DNA of 64,000 bases from Myxococcota bacterium (GTDB lineage: Bacteria > Myxococcota_A > UBA9160 > UBA4427). This document shows positions 43,701 through 51,664 of this stretch, piece by piece; the stretch's first letter is position 1, and each line of letters starts with the position of its first letter. The notes beneath the pieces are model-generated. The model did not search any database. It saw only the letters and a list, made by a program, of their open reading frames with translations, and was not told the origin of the DNA. The DNA lies in contig JAWKRT010000003.1 in the NCBI GenBank assembly GCA_041389495.1, positions 62,001-126,000 on the forward strand, written 5' to 3'. Position numbers and translations under genes: made by a program.

Positions 43701-45602
43701 TCACTCGACGGGCGGGCGCTCGCGCAGCACGGCGCGTCCGTCGCGGCGCACGGCGGCGTGGAACACGGGTCGGTCGGGGAAGGCTGCCTCGAGCTCGGCG
43801 TTGCGCGCGCCGAGATCGCGCGCGAAGAGCACGTCGTTGCGCTCGAGCGGATAGTCGTTCAGCGGGAAGGCCGACTTCCAGCCCCAGCCCTCCTCGGCGA
43901 CGAACACGAGCGCGTGCGTGAGGTGCTGCTCGCGCACGAGCTCGCGGAGCGCGCCCGAGGCCTGGCGGTAGGCACCGCCGTAGGCGACGACGGTCGCGGG
44001 CGCGGCCGCGAGCAGCACGTGCGCGACGAGCGCGGCGATCGCGGCGCGCAGCGCGTGCGCGTTCGGCCCGCGCGCCTCGAGCGCGTGCGCGGCGCGCAGC
44101 GCGATCGCGCCGACGATCGCGGGCAGCGCGATCGCGTAGTGCCGCGCTCCGTACGCGATGCCGTGATAGAAGTGCGCGACGTAGACGGCGACGACGATCG
44201 CGGTCGCCGCGGCGAACGCCGCGCGCCACGCGTCGGCGCGGGGCCGCCAGAACGCCCACGCGAGCGCGGCGGCGAGCACGAGCGGCGCGCCCCAGACGTC
44301 GGCGAGGAAGTGCGCGAGGCGCAGGCTCGTGACGCGCGGCGCGTCGCTCGGGAAGTAGCCCGGGAAGCGCGGGCCGTGGATCTTCGTGCCCATGTCCGGG
44401 CCGAACCCGAACCCGAAGCGCTGGCCGGGGAACTCCTTCGCGAAGTGGAGCTCCTGCGGCAGGACGAGCGGGTCGCCGGTGAGCGCCGCGTTGTAGGCGA
44501 GCAGGGCGCCGACGCCGAGCGCCGCGAAGGCGCCCGTCGCGGCCAGCGCGGCGAGGCGCGGGGCGAGTGCGGCCCGCGCGGACGGCCGCGTGTGCGCGCG
44601 CGTCGCGAGCGCCGCGCGCGCGACGCCCGCGAGCTGCCAGACGCCGAACGGAAGCGCGGCCGCGGCGGCGTCGAGCGGGCGCACCGCGGCGTTCGCGCCG
44701 AGCGCGATGCCCCCGATGCACGCCCAGCCGAGCGCGCGCCACTCGCCGCGTTCGGCGCCGTCCGGGCCGTCCGGCCGGGCGCTCGCCCCGGCCCGCTCGT
44801 GCGCGCGCTGGAGCCGCCACTGCTCGGCCCACGCGCGCACGAGCAGCGCGAAGAGCGCCATGTTCGCCGTGTGCGACATCGCGGTCGCGCCGAGCAGCCA
44901 GTGCATGGGCGCGATCGCGAGGCCCGCGGCGGCGAGCCGCGCGGCGAGCGCACCCGCGCCCGCGCGCTCGAGCGCGGTCGCGAGCCACCAGACGGTGAGC
45001 GCGGCGAGCAGCGGGTCGACGAGCGGCCCCGCGCCGATGCGCATTCCGAGCGCGAGGAGGGCCGGCCAGCCCGGGTTCATGATGCCGTGCCACACGCCGC
45101 GCTCGACGTTCGTGTGCACGAAGCGGAAGAACTCGAAGTGGTCGGGCACGGGGAACCCGAGACGCCCCTGCGCGAGTGCCTTCGCCTGGAAGACGTAGGC
45201 CGTCTCGTCGCTCACGTGCGGGATGTCGTCGAGCACGAGCTGCTGCGCGGCGAGCGCGGCGGCGAACGCGAGGAGGGCGAACAGCGCGATCGGCGCGCGC
45301 GCGAGCGCGCGCTCGGCCCGCTCGCAGCCGCGCTCGAGTCGCAGCGCGGCGAGCCACAGCATCGCGAAGCACGCGCTCGACGCGCCGACGCTCTCCACGA
45401 GATAGCGGCGCACCTCGAGCTCCTCGCGGGCGAGTGCGGCGATCGCGAGCACGGCGAGGACGGCGACGGCGAGCGGCGCGGCGGCCGCGCGCAGCGCGCG
45501 CGCCGCCTGCGGAAGGACGCGCTCGGCGCGCGGGGCGGCGAGCGCGAGCGCGAGGAGGGCGGCGACGGCGACGCTGCTCCACGGCGTGGCGAGCGGGTTC
45601 AA
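43701..45602 (-). CDS. GT-C-type polyprenol-phosphate glycosyltransferase-like membrane protein
   Basis: 633 residues. I place the start at the TTG at 45602: GGGAGG lies six bases upstream and the hydrophobic first helix begins about ten residues later; no ATG or GTG is better placed. About 12 helices. The loop after helix 3 holds IPHVSDETAYVFQAKALAQGRL, a clear (D/E)-E motif of GT39/ArnT-like enzymes that binds the polyprenyl-phosphate sugar. A further loop has HTNVERGVWHGIMNPGWP. The C-terminal soluble part (about 540-633) includes LVFVAEEGWGWKSAF and NDVLFARDLGA. It acts on the outer face of the inner membrane. Donor and acceptor unknown. It has its own long upstream region. Confidence 0.8.
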   Translation of the reverse strand: MNPLATPWSSVAVAALLALALAAPRAERVLPQAARALRAAAAPLAVAVLAVLAIAALAREELEVRRYLVESVGASSACFAMLWLAALRLERGCERAERALARAPIALFALLAFAAALAAQQLVLDDIPHVSDETAYVFQAKALAQGRLGFPVPDHFEFFRFVHTNVERGVWHGIMNPGWPALLALGMRIGAGPLVDPLLAALTVWWLATALERAGAGALAARLAAAGLAIAPMHWLLGATAMSHTANMALFALLVRAWAEQWRLQRAHERAGASARPDGPDGAERGEWRALGWACIGGIALGANAAVRPLDAAAAALPFGVWQLAGVARAALATRAHTRPSARAALAPRLAALAATGAFAALGVGALLAYNAALTGDPLVLPQELHFAKEFPGQRFGFGFGPDMGTKIHGPRFPGYFPSDAPRVTSLRLAHFLADVWGAPLVLAAALAWAFWRPRADAWRAAFAAATAIVVAVYVAHFYHGIAYGARHYAIALPAIVGAIALRAAHALEARGPNAHALRAAIAALVAHVLLAAAPATVVAYGGAYRQASGALRELVREQHLTHALVFVAEEGWGWKSAFPLNDYPLERNDVLFARDLGARNAELEAAFPDRPVFHAAVRRDGRAVLRERPPVE

Positions 45603-45823
45603 GGAAGGCCTCCCGGGCGGCCGCGGCCGCGCGTGCGCGTCGTCGGCGCGGCGCCCGCCCGCGCGCGGCCCGTGCGCCGCCCGTGCGCCGGAGTGCGGTC
45701 GCGCCGGTGGTGGGTGCCGCGCGCGCGCGGCGGGGGACGGAAATCGCGCGCGCCCGCGACCCCCGAGCGGCCCTCGCGGACACCCACCCGACGCGAGCGG
45801 ATGGCCGCCCCGCGATCCGGGCC

Positions 45824-45894
45824 GACGGGCGGCTCGGCGCCGCACGGACCGGCGGGCGGCTCGGCGCCGCACGGACCGGCGGGCGGCTCGGCGC
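45824..45894. repeat. 27-base tandem repeat, about 2.6 copies
   Basis: Copies are at 45824-45850, 45851-45877 and a partial one at 45878-45894, differing by one base (GACGGGC versus GGCGGGC at the start). The unit ends in GCCGCACGGACC. It is non-coding by my gene calls, though 27 is a multiple of three. Confidence 0.8.
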
Positions 45895-46107
45895 GCGGGC
45901 GGACGGGGCCCGCGGCGGTCGCCGAGCGCCGGATCTGAGCAGCCCGGGTGTGCCCGGGAGCCGGGTGCGCAGCGGACTGCGCAGCCGGGGAACGGGCGGC
46001 CGCAGGCGCAGCCGGCGGCAGGAGAGCCGGGAGACGCGCGGAGGGAAAGGCGAAGTGGCGCTCGTGCGCGATGTTCCCGCAAGCTTCGCGGGCCCGTCGC
46101 ACCCACT

Positions 46108-46124
46108 TGGCACACCTTTCGCTT
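46108..46124 (+). promoter_or_regulatory. Sigma-54-type -24/-12 promoter
   Basis: TGGCACACCTTTCGCTT matches the sigma-54 consensus with the essential GG (46109-46110) and GC (46121-46122) exactly ten bases apart; only the TTGC first half is altered (TCGC). Transcription would start near 46134, about 37 bases before the GTG of the glycosyltransferase gene. Such promoters need a bacterial enhancer-binding activator, none of which is coded in this window. Confidence 0.6.
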
Positions 46125-46170
46125 CGATGAACGCCACCCACGACGACCGGGAAGGTGGAGCAAGCCAGCC

Positions 46171-47157
46171 GTGACCGCACCGAGCATCGCCATCGTCATG
46201 CCCGCGTACAACGCGGCGCACCTGCTGCCGCGCGTCCTGCCGGCGGCGCTCGGCGCCGCGCGCGGGGCGACCGTGCTCGTCGTCGACCCGGGCTCGACGG
46301 ACGGGACGGCGCGCGTGGCCGAGGAGCTCGGCGCGCGCGTGGTGCGCCTGCCGAAGCAGGCCGGCCCGGCCCGCGCGCGCAACGTCGGCGTCGCGAACGT
46401 CGACGCCGACGTCGTGCTCTTCATCGACTCCGACTGCGTCGCGAAGCCCGACGTCGTCGACCGCGTGCGCGAGGCCTTCGCCGCCGATCCGGAGCTCGTG
46501 AGCCTCACGGGTTCCTACGACGACGCGCCGCCCGAGCCGAACTTCTTCTCGCAGTACATGAACCTGCGCCACCACATCACGCACCACCGCGCGAACCGCG
46601 AGGACGCGACGTTCTGGGCCGGCTGCGGCGCGGTGCGACGCGAGGTGTTCCTGGCGGTGGGCGGCTTCGACGAGCAGCGCTTCCCGCGGCCGCAGATCGA
46701 GGACATCGAGCTCGGCTACCGCATGCGCGAGAAGGGCGGGGCGCGGCTCGACCCGGATCTCCAGGTCACGCACCTGAAGCGCTGGACGGGCCGCAACGCG
46801 ATCTACACCGACGTCGTCGAGCGCGGGATCCCGTGGACCACGCTCATGCTCGAGCGCGGCGGCGTCCCGAACGACCTGAACCTGCGCACCTCGCAGCGCG
46901 TCGCCGCGGCGCTCGCGCCGCTCGCGCTGGCCTGCGTCGCCGCTCTCCCGGTCGCGCTCGCCGCCGGCGCGCCGGCGATCGCGGCGGCCGCCGCGATCGT
47001 GCTCGCGACCTCGGTCTCGCTCCAGATCGACCTCGTGCGCGAGTTCGCCCGCCTGCGCGGGCCGCTGTTCGCGCTGCGAGCGTGGCTGTTCCACCAGGTC
47101 CATCTCTCGTACAGCGGTGCGACCTTCGTCTATTGCTGGTTGAGGAATCGACTTTGA
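46171..47157 (+). CDS. Family 2 glycosyltransferase, membrane-anchored
   Basis: 328 residues. The GTG has AAGGTGGAG upstream. GT-A domain: IAIVMPAYNAAHLLP, VLVVDPGSTDGT, and the metal-binding IDSDCV (DxD, about 90-95). GRCGAV-like WAGCGAVRREVFLAVGGFD (about 150-168) and QIEDIELGYRMREKG (ED motif, about 175-189) give the catalytic Asp/Glu. Helices at about 250-290 anchor it. Likely an inverting transferase adding a sugar to a membrane-bound acceptor. It is the first gene of the operon behind the sigma-54-type promoter, and its stop overlaps the TTG of the flavoprotein gene. Confidence 0.88.
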   Translation: MTAPSIAIVMPAYNAAHLLPRVLPAALGAARGATVLVVDPGSTDGTARVAEELGARVVRLPKQAGPARARNVGVANVDADVVLFIDSDCVAKPDVVDRVREAFAADPELVSLTGSYDDAPPEPNFFSQYMNLRHHITHHRANREDATFWAGCGAVRREVFLAVGGFDEQRFPRPQIEDIELGYRMREKGGARLDPDLQVTHLKRWTGRNAIYTDVVERGIPWTTLMLERGGVPNDLNLRTSQRVAAALAPLALACVAALPVALAAGAPAIAAAAAIVLATSVSLQIDLVREFARLRGPLFALRAWLFHQVHLSYSGATFVYCWLRNRL

Positions 47158-48641
47158 TCATCGATGAGAACCCCATGACGGAACCCAAGCACAACATCGA
47201 ACACGTCGTCGTCCTCGGAGGCGGGCCGGCGGGCCTGGCCGCCGGACACGAGCTGTCGGCGCGCGGCATGAAGGTGACCGTGCTCGAGCGCGCGCCCTGG
47301 GTCGGCGGCCTGTCGCTGACGTGGGAGCGGGACGGCTTCCGCTTCGACCTCGGCGGCCACCGCTGGTTCACGAAGAAGGACTGGCTCGACCAGTGGTTCC
47401 GCGAGCTCATGAAGGGCGAGCTCGTCGACGTGCACCGCATCAGCCGGATCTACTTCGACCGGAAGTACTTCGACTACCCGGTCGCGATCAAGAACGTGCT
47501 GCTGACGGCCGGGCTCTTCACGAGCATCCACGCCGTCTTCTCGTACGGCCTGCAGATCCTGAAGGAGCGCTTCCGGCGCGAGGAGCCGGAGAACATCGAG
47601 GAGGCCTACGTCGCGCAGTTCGGGCCGAAGCTCTACCAGATGTTCTTCAAGCGCTACACGGAGAAGGTCTGGGGCCGCGACTGCACGCTGCTCTCGGCCG
47701 ACTGGGTCACGCAGCGCACGAAGGGCCTCTCGATCTGGGAGACGCTCAAGAACGCGCTGATCCCGCAGAACGTGCGCACCGTCGACAAGAAGGTGGAGAG
47801 CCTCGTCGACACCTTCCTGTATCCGCGCTTCGGCTACCAGCGCATCTCCGAGCGCATGCGCGAGGACATCGAGGCCGACGGCAACGAGGTGCGCCTCCAC
47901 GCGAACGTGAAGAGCGTGAGGATCGACGGCGGCAAGGTGACCGTCGGCTACGTCGACCGCGAGACGAACGAGGTGCGCGAGGTGGTGTGCGACCACATCG
48001 TCTCGACCATCCCGCTCGGCCATCTCGTGCAGATCGTCGAGCCCGGCGCGCCGTCGCACGTGATCGACGCGGCCAAGGGCCTCGAGTTCCGCAGCGTGAT
48101 CACGGCCAACATCATGCTGCGCAAGGAGCAGGTCACGAAGGACACCTGGCTCTACGTGCACGACGAGAAGGTCGGCTTCGCGCGCATCCACGAGCCGAAG
48201 AACTGGAGCGTCGACATGTGCCCGCCCGGCACGACGTCGATCTGCGCCGAGTGGTTCTGCACGAAGGGCGACGCGATGTGGGAGATGGACGACCAGGAGA
48301 TCGTCGACCGCACGGTCGGGCACCTGGCCGACGACCTCGGCTTCATCTCGCGCGACGAGGTGATCGGCGGCTTCGCGCTGCGCGCCCACCACGCCTACCC
48401 GGTGTACACGCTCGACTACAACGATCGCGTCGGGGCCATCAAGGGCTTCCTGCGCCAGCACGAGGAGTACATCTCGATCGCGGGTCGCGGCGGCACGTTC
48501 CGCTACAACAACGCCGACCACTCGATCGAGACCGGCCTGCTCGTCGCGCAGAACATCATGGGCGAGGATCACGACATCGAGGCCGTGAACGCCGACAAGG
48601 AATACCACGAGGAGAAGCGTCTCGATGGCGACCGACGTTAA
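47154..48641 (+). CDS. FAD-dependent oxidoreductase, UDP-galactopyranose-mutase/protoporphyrinogen-oxidase-like
   Basis: 495 residues if the TTG at 47154 is used; GAGGA lies seven bases upstream and it gives a TTGA overlap. An ATG at 47175 is the alternative (488 residues). FAD loop VVLGGGPAGLAAGHEL and LERAPWVGGLSLTW at the N-terminus. LGGHRWFT, YTEKVWGRDC and SADWVTQR follow the UGM-like family. The C-terminal block is AYPVYTLDYNDRVGAI and GRGGTFRYNNADHSIETG, which closes the flavin site. Relatives sit in glycan loci beside GT2 enzymes; some act as sugar mutases or dehydrogenases. Exact reaction unknown. A paralogue lies at 50237-51664 on the other strand. Confidence 0.85.
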   Translation: MIIDENPMTEPKHNIEHVVVLGGGPAGLAAGHELSARGMKVTVLERAPWVGGLSLTWERDGFRFDLGGHRWFTKKDWLDQWFRELMKGELVDVHRISRIYFDRKYFDYPVAIKNVLLTAGLFTSIHAVFSYGLQILKERFRREEPENIEEAYVAQFGPKLYQMFFKRYTEKVWGRDCTLLSADWVTQRTKGLSIWETLKNALIPQNVRTVDKKVESLVDTFLYPRFGYQRISERMREDIEADGNEVRLHANVKSVRIDGGKVTVGYVDRETNEVREVVCDHIVSTIPLGHLVQIVEPGAPSHVIDAAKGLEFRSVITANIMLRKEQVTKDTWLYVHDEKVGFARIHEPKNWSVDMCPPGTTSICAEWFCTKGDAMWEMDDQEIVDRTVGHLADDLGFISRDEVIGGFALRAHHAYPVYTLDYNDRVGAIKGFLRQHEEYISIAGRGGTFRYNNADHSIETGLLVAQNIMGEDHDIEAVNADKEYHEEKRLDGDRR

Positions 48642-49029
48642 GCACGTGGCCGCCGCGCACCCGCGCGAGGCGGTCAGCGCGAGCGAGCGCGACGTGATGG
48701 AGCAGGCCTTCGGCCGGATCGACCCGGTCGCGCTCGGCGCGGGGGTCGGGATCGTCGCGGGCCTCGCGCTCGCGGCGGCGACGGCCTGGCTGCTGCTGCA
48801 GGGGGGCGCGATGGTGGGCCTGCACCTGAAGCGCCTGGCCTTCTTCCTGCCCGGCTACGCCGTGACGTGGCCGGGCGTCGGCATCGGGTTCATCGACGCG
48901 CTCGTCGTCGGGTTCGTCGCCGGCGCCGCGCTCGCAGCCCTCTGGAACGCCTATCACCGTCTGTTCATCGCGGTCGTCGTCGCGCGCGAGCGCGCGCGCG
49001 AGGTGCGCCGCGAGCTCCAGGAGCTCTGA
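48625..49029 (+). CDS. Small membrane protein with one FFPGY-type module
   Basis: 134 residues. GAGGAGAA precedes the ATG, which lies inside the end of the flavoprotein gene. Two membrane helices (about 36-58 and 84-107). Between them is the module LLQGG (57-61)...LAFFLPGY (71-78)...GVGIGFIDALVVGF. The C-terminal 25 residues are charged (RERAREVRRELQEL), probably a cytoplasmic helix. The same spacing (GG, about 14 residues, PGY, then a Gly-rich helix) occurs twice in the next gene. I know no named family for it. Its place between a UGM-like enzyme and the related protein suggests a role in surface-glycan export or membrane organisation, an inference. Confidence 0.75.
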   Translation: MATDVKHVAAAHPREAVSASERDVMEQAFGRIDPVALGAGVGIVAGLALAAATAWLLLQGGAMVGLHLKRLAFFLPGYAVTWPGVGIGFIDALVVGFVAGAALAALWNAYHRLFIAVVVARERAREVRRELQEL

Positions 49030-49034
49030 GCCCC

Positions 49035-49685
49035 ATGGCCGCATCGCATGTCCACTCCGGATCGTCCGCGCCCTCCGTGGCGGGCGCGCTCGTCCGACTC
49101 AATGCGCACGTGCTCGGCGCCGTGCTCGCGCTCGTCCTCGGCGCGTCGCTGTTCGTCGCGACGCTCGTCCTGCTCGCGCAGGGCGGGCCGCAGACGGGCC
49201 AGATGCTGTCGCTGCTCGCGTACTTCTTCCCGGGCTACGGGATGTCGTTCGGCGGCGCGATCGTCGGCGGTCTGTGGGGAGCGCTCGCGGGCTACGTCGT
49301 CGGCTTCGCGGTCGGGCGCGCGTACGGGCCGTGGATGCTGCGCGGCACGGTGCGCATGCTCGACCGCCGCGCGCGCGGCGAGGTCGGCGTCCACACGATC
49401 GTGAGCCTGCGCCCCGTCGCGTTCGCGACCGTGAGCGCGGCGCTCCTCGCGGTCGGCCTCCTCGTCGCGACCAACTGGCTCTGGCTGCGCTCGGGCGGCG
49501 TGCCGAGCCCGCACCTGCTCCTGCTGACGAACTACCTCCCCGGCTACGCGACGAACCCGCTCGGCAGCGTCGTCGGCGCCTTCTGGGTCTTCGTGTACGG
49601 CTTCACGGGCGCCTTCGGCGTCGCCTGGATCTACGGGAAGGTCTCGCTCGCGCGCAACGGCCCGCCGCGCGGCGTCCCGCGATGA
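49035..49685 (+). CDS. Membrane protein with two FFPGY-type modules
   Basis: 216 residues, five bases after the previous gene. Four helices: about 24-47, 70-95, 128-150 and 175-200. Module 1: LLAQGG (46-51) then LLAYFFPGYGM (60-70) then a Gly-rich helix GGAIVGGLWGALAGYVVG. Module 2: WLRSGG (150-155) then LLTNYLPGYAT (163-173) then GSVVGAFWVFVYGF. A basic loop at about 98-118 (RGTVRMLDRRARGE) is probably cytoplasmic. It looks like an internal duplication of the unit in the 134-residue neighbour, so the pair may form a hetero-oligomer with three-fold or larger repeats. Function unknown. It overlaps the GFA gene by ATGA. Confidence 0.75.
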   Translation: MAASHVHSGSSAPSVAGALVRLNAHVLGAVLALVLGASLFVATLVLLAQGGPQTGQMLSLLAYFFPGYGMSFGGAIVGGLWGALAGYVVGFAVGRAYGPWMLRGTVRMLDRRARGEVGVHTIVSLRPVAFATVSAALLAVGLLVATNWLWLRSGGVPSPHLLLLTNYLPGYATNPLGSVVGAFWVFVYGFTGAFGVAWIYGKVSLARNGPPRGVPR

Positions 49686-50200
49686 CGACCGCCGCGCCGT
49701 CCGGCGACGAGCGGGACGGCGGCTGCGCGTGCGGCCACGTCCGCTACCGGCTCGCGAGCGCGCCGATGTACGTCCACGCCTGCCACTGCACGTGGTGCCA
49801 GCGCGAGACCGGCGCCGCCTTCGCCGTGAACGCGCTGATCGAAACCGATCGCGTGGCGCTGCTCGCGGGCGAGGTCGAGTGGGTCGACACGCCGACGAAC
49901 AGCGGAAAGGGCCAGCGCGTCGCGCGCTGCCCGCGCTGCCGCGTCGCCGTCTTCAGCCACTACGCCTACGGCCCGATCGGCGACGACGTGCGCTTCGTGC
50001 GCGTGGGCACGCTCGACGACCCGTCGCGCACGCCGCCCGACCTGCACATCTTCACGTCGACGAAGGTCGCGTGGCTCGCGCTGCCGGAAGGCGCCCCGGC
50101 CGTTGCGGAGTTCTACAAGGCGTCCGAACGCTGGCCGGCGGCGAGCCTCGAGCGCCGGACGGCGCTGTTCGCCGCCGCGGAGGCCGCGGCCGCGCGGTAG
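49682..50200 (+). CDS. GFA-family (CENP-V/GFA fold) zinc protein
   Basis: 172 residues. Zinc-binding Cys sets typical of the family: GGCACGHVRY (about 13-22), CHCTWCQRETG (about 34-44) and ARCPRCRVAVFS (about 81-92). These ligate two zinc ions in the beta-tent fold. The family was named for glutathione-dependent formaldehyde activation, but most members have no proven activity. The ATG overlaps the preceding stop by four bases. It is the last gene of the sigma-54-type operon; its link to glycan genes is unclear. Convergent with the second flavoprotein. Confidence 0.87.
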   Translation: MTTAAPSGDERDGGCACGHVRYRLASAPMYVHACHCTWCQRETGAAFAVNALIETDRVALLAGEVEWVDTPTNSGKGQRVARCPRCRVAVFSHYAYGPIGDDVRFVRVGTLDDPSRTPPDLHIFTSTKVAWLALPEGAPAVAEFYKASERWPAASLERRTALFAAAEAAAAR

Positions 50201-50211
50201 GCGCTCGCCGC

Positions 50212-50233
50212 GCCCGCGCGGCGGCGCGCGGGC
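50212..50233. terminator. Perfect GC hairpin between convergent operons
   Basis: GCCCGCGCG (50212-50220) pairs perfectly with CGCGCGGGC (50225-50233) over nine bases with the loop GCGG. It lies in the 36-base gap between two convergent stops, so it could terminate both. No T-run follows on either strand. Confidence 0.5.
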
Positions 50234-50236
50234 CGC

Positions 50237-51664
50237 TCAGTCCTCGACGACGTGCGTCTCGAACACGGCGCGGTACTCGCGCCAGCGCGCGGCGTCGAAG
50301 CTCCCGTCGTCGCGCAGGCAGTCGACCGCGGCGCGCGCCATGAAGAGCGCGTGGTGCGTGTTGTCGTGCGCGAAGAGCCCCTGGCGTCCGAAGCTCTCGA
50401 GCCCGTCGATGCCCTCGAGGAAGCCGTCGAGCGCGGCGAAGTGCGCCTCGTAGCCCTCGCGGTAGATCGGGTAGGCCGCGGGCAGGCGCCGCGTCGCGAC
50501 GGAGAGGACGTCGCAGCCGACGGGCAGCCCCGCGCGCGCGAGCCCGTCGGCGACGAGCGCGCCGAGCCCGGCGTCGTCCATCGACCAGACGGCGTCCGTC
50601 GGCGCGCACGGGAGCTCGGCGCACAGCACGGTGCGCCCGCGCGGCTCGCCCTGTGCGGCGTAGTTCTTGGGCTCGGAGAGCCGCGTGAAGGGGATCGCCT
50701 CGCCCGGGAAGTAGTGCGCGTCGTACTCGGTGAACCGATCCGTGTCGAGCACGAGGTAGACGAGGATCATCGAGCGCAGCTCGAGCGACCGCGCGGCGTC
50801 GAGCACGTGCGGCGGCGCGGCGGGGTCGAGGAGGCGCGCGAGCACGCCGTTCGGGATGGTCGACCAGACGTGCTCGGCCTCGAGCTCGCGGGGCGGCGCG
50901 CCGGCCGCGCCGCCCTCGGCCCGGACGACGAAGCTCCCGCCGTCGCGGCGCACCGCCGCGGCGGTCGTTCCCAGGTGCAGTCGCGCGCCCGCCGCGACCG
51001 CGGCCTCGGCGTACGCCTCGCAGATCTGGCCGAAGCCGCGCCGCGGATAGAAGAACGTGCCCTTCGCCGTCGCGGCGCCCGTGCCCGCGCCGCCCGGGAG
51101 CAGACGTTTGATCATCTTGCCGATCGAGCCGGCGGAGACGCGCTTGTAGGCCTGCGTCGCCGAGATCGCCTCCGGCTCGAGTCCCCACATCTTGCGCGCG
51201 TACGGGAAGTAGAAGTCGCGGCAGATCGTGCGGCCGAGGCCGCGCTCGAGCACGCTCGCGAACGTCTCGGGCCCGCGCGCGGGCGGCTTCGGCAGCGGCT
51301 TCGTCGCGAGGTCGAACCCCACGCCGAGCGCGAACGCGGGCGGCATGCGCAGCAACAGGTCGAGCGGCCGCAGCGGGAAGTGCACGAAGCGGCCGAGCAG
51401 GTGGATGCGCCCGTGGCGCGGACGCTCGAGCAGGTCGGCGCCGAGCAGGCCGCGGATCTCCGCGAAGATCTCGGGGTCGGTCGCGGGGTGCAGGCGGTGG
51501 CTGCCGTAGTCGGCGCGCACGCCCGCGATCTCGAAGCTGCCGGCGTTGCCGCCGACGGCCTCGCCGCGCTCGAGCACGTCGACGGGGATGCCGCGGCGCG
51601 CGAGGCCGAGCGCCGCGCCGAGCCCGGCCGGCCCCGCGCCGAGGACGACGACCCGAGTGCTCAC
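50237..51664 (-). CDS. FAD-dependent oxidoreductase, UGM/protoporphyrinogen-oxidase-like, second paralogue
   Basis: 475 residues. The GTG start is coupled to the upstream stop (GTGA), with GGAGGG six bases before. FAD loop VVVLGAGPAGLGAALGLA and LERGEAVGGNAGSF. GSHRLHPATDPEI, FPYARKMWGLEPEAIS (the family's K-x-WG) and KGTFFYPRRGFGQI follow. C-terminal AYPIYREGYEAHF and FGRQGLFAHDNTHHAL occupy the flavin-site closing block. The overall order is that of the paralogue at 47154-48641, but residues differ strongly, so they are old duplicates or separate imports. It is the last gene of the long leftward operon. Likely modifies a nucleotide sugar or a polyprenyl-linked intermediate; not proven. Confidence 0.85.
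   Translation of the reverse strand: MSTRVVVLGAGPAGLGAALGLARRGIPVDVLERGEAVGGNAGSFEIAGVRADYGSHRLHPATDPEIFAEIRGLLGADLLERPRHGRIHLLGRFVHFPLRPLDLLLRMPPAFALGVGFDLATKPLPKPPARGPETFASVLERGLGRTICRDFYFPYARKMWGLEPEAISATQAYKRVSAGSIGKMIKRLLPGGAGTGAATAKGTFFYPRRGFGQICEAYAEAAVAAGARLHLGTTAAAVRRDGGSFVVRAEGGAAGAPPRELEAEHVWSTIPNGVLARLLDPAAPPHVLDAARSLELRSMILVYLVLDTDRFTEYDAHYFPGEAIPFTRLSEPKNYAAQGEPRGRTVLCAELPCAPTDAVWSMDDAGLGALVADGLARAGLPVGCDVLSVATRRLPAAYPIYREGYEAHFAALDGFLEGIDGLESFGRQGLFAHDNTHHALFMARAAVDCLRDDGSFDAARWREYRAVFETHVVED

Larger units (their letters stand above)
45603..46170. other. 568-base divergent intergenic region
   Basis: I see no credible gene; open frames here are short and of shadow composition. 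It holds a 27-base tandem repeat (45824-45894), a hairpin CCCGGG-TGTG-CCCGGG (45943-45958) and a sigma-54-type promoter (46108-46124) reading into the rightward operon. The stretch between hairpin and promoter could hold activator sites; no clear inverted operator was identified. Confidence 0.55.

Noticed and set aside
43758..45938. A long plus-strand open frame opposite the GT-C gene
   Set aside because: Charged shadow composition, no recognisable domain, and the minus strand encodes a convincing multi-helix protein with a GT39-type motif.
45599..46180. A Pro/Ala/Arg-rich minus-strand frame containing 9-residue repeats
   Set aside because: No domain and repeats explained by the 27-base DNA repeat; better read as intergenic DNA.
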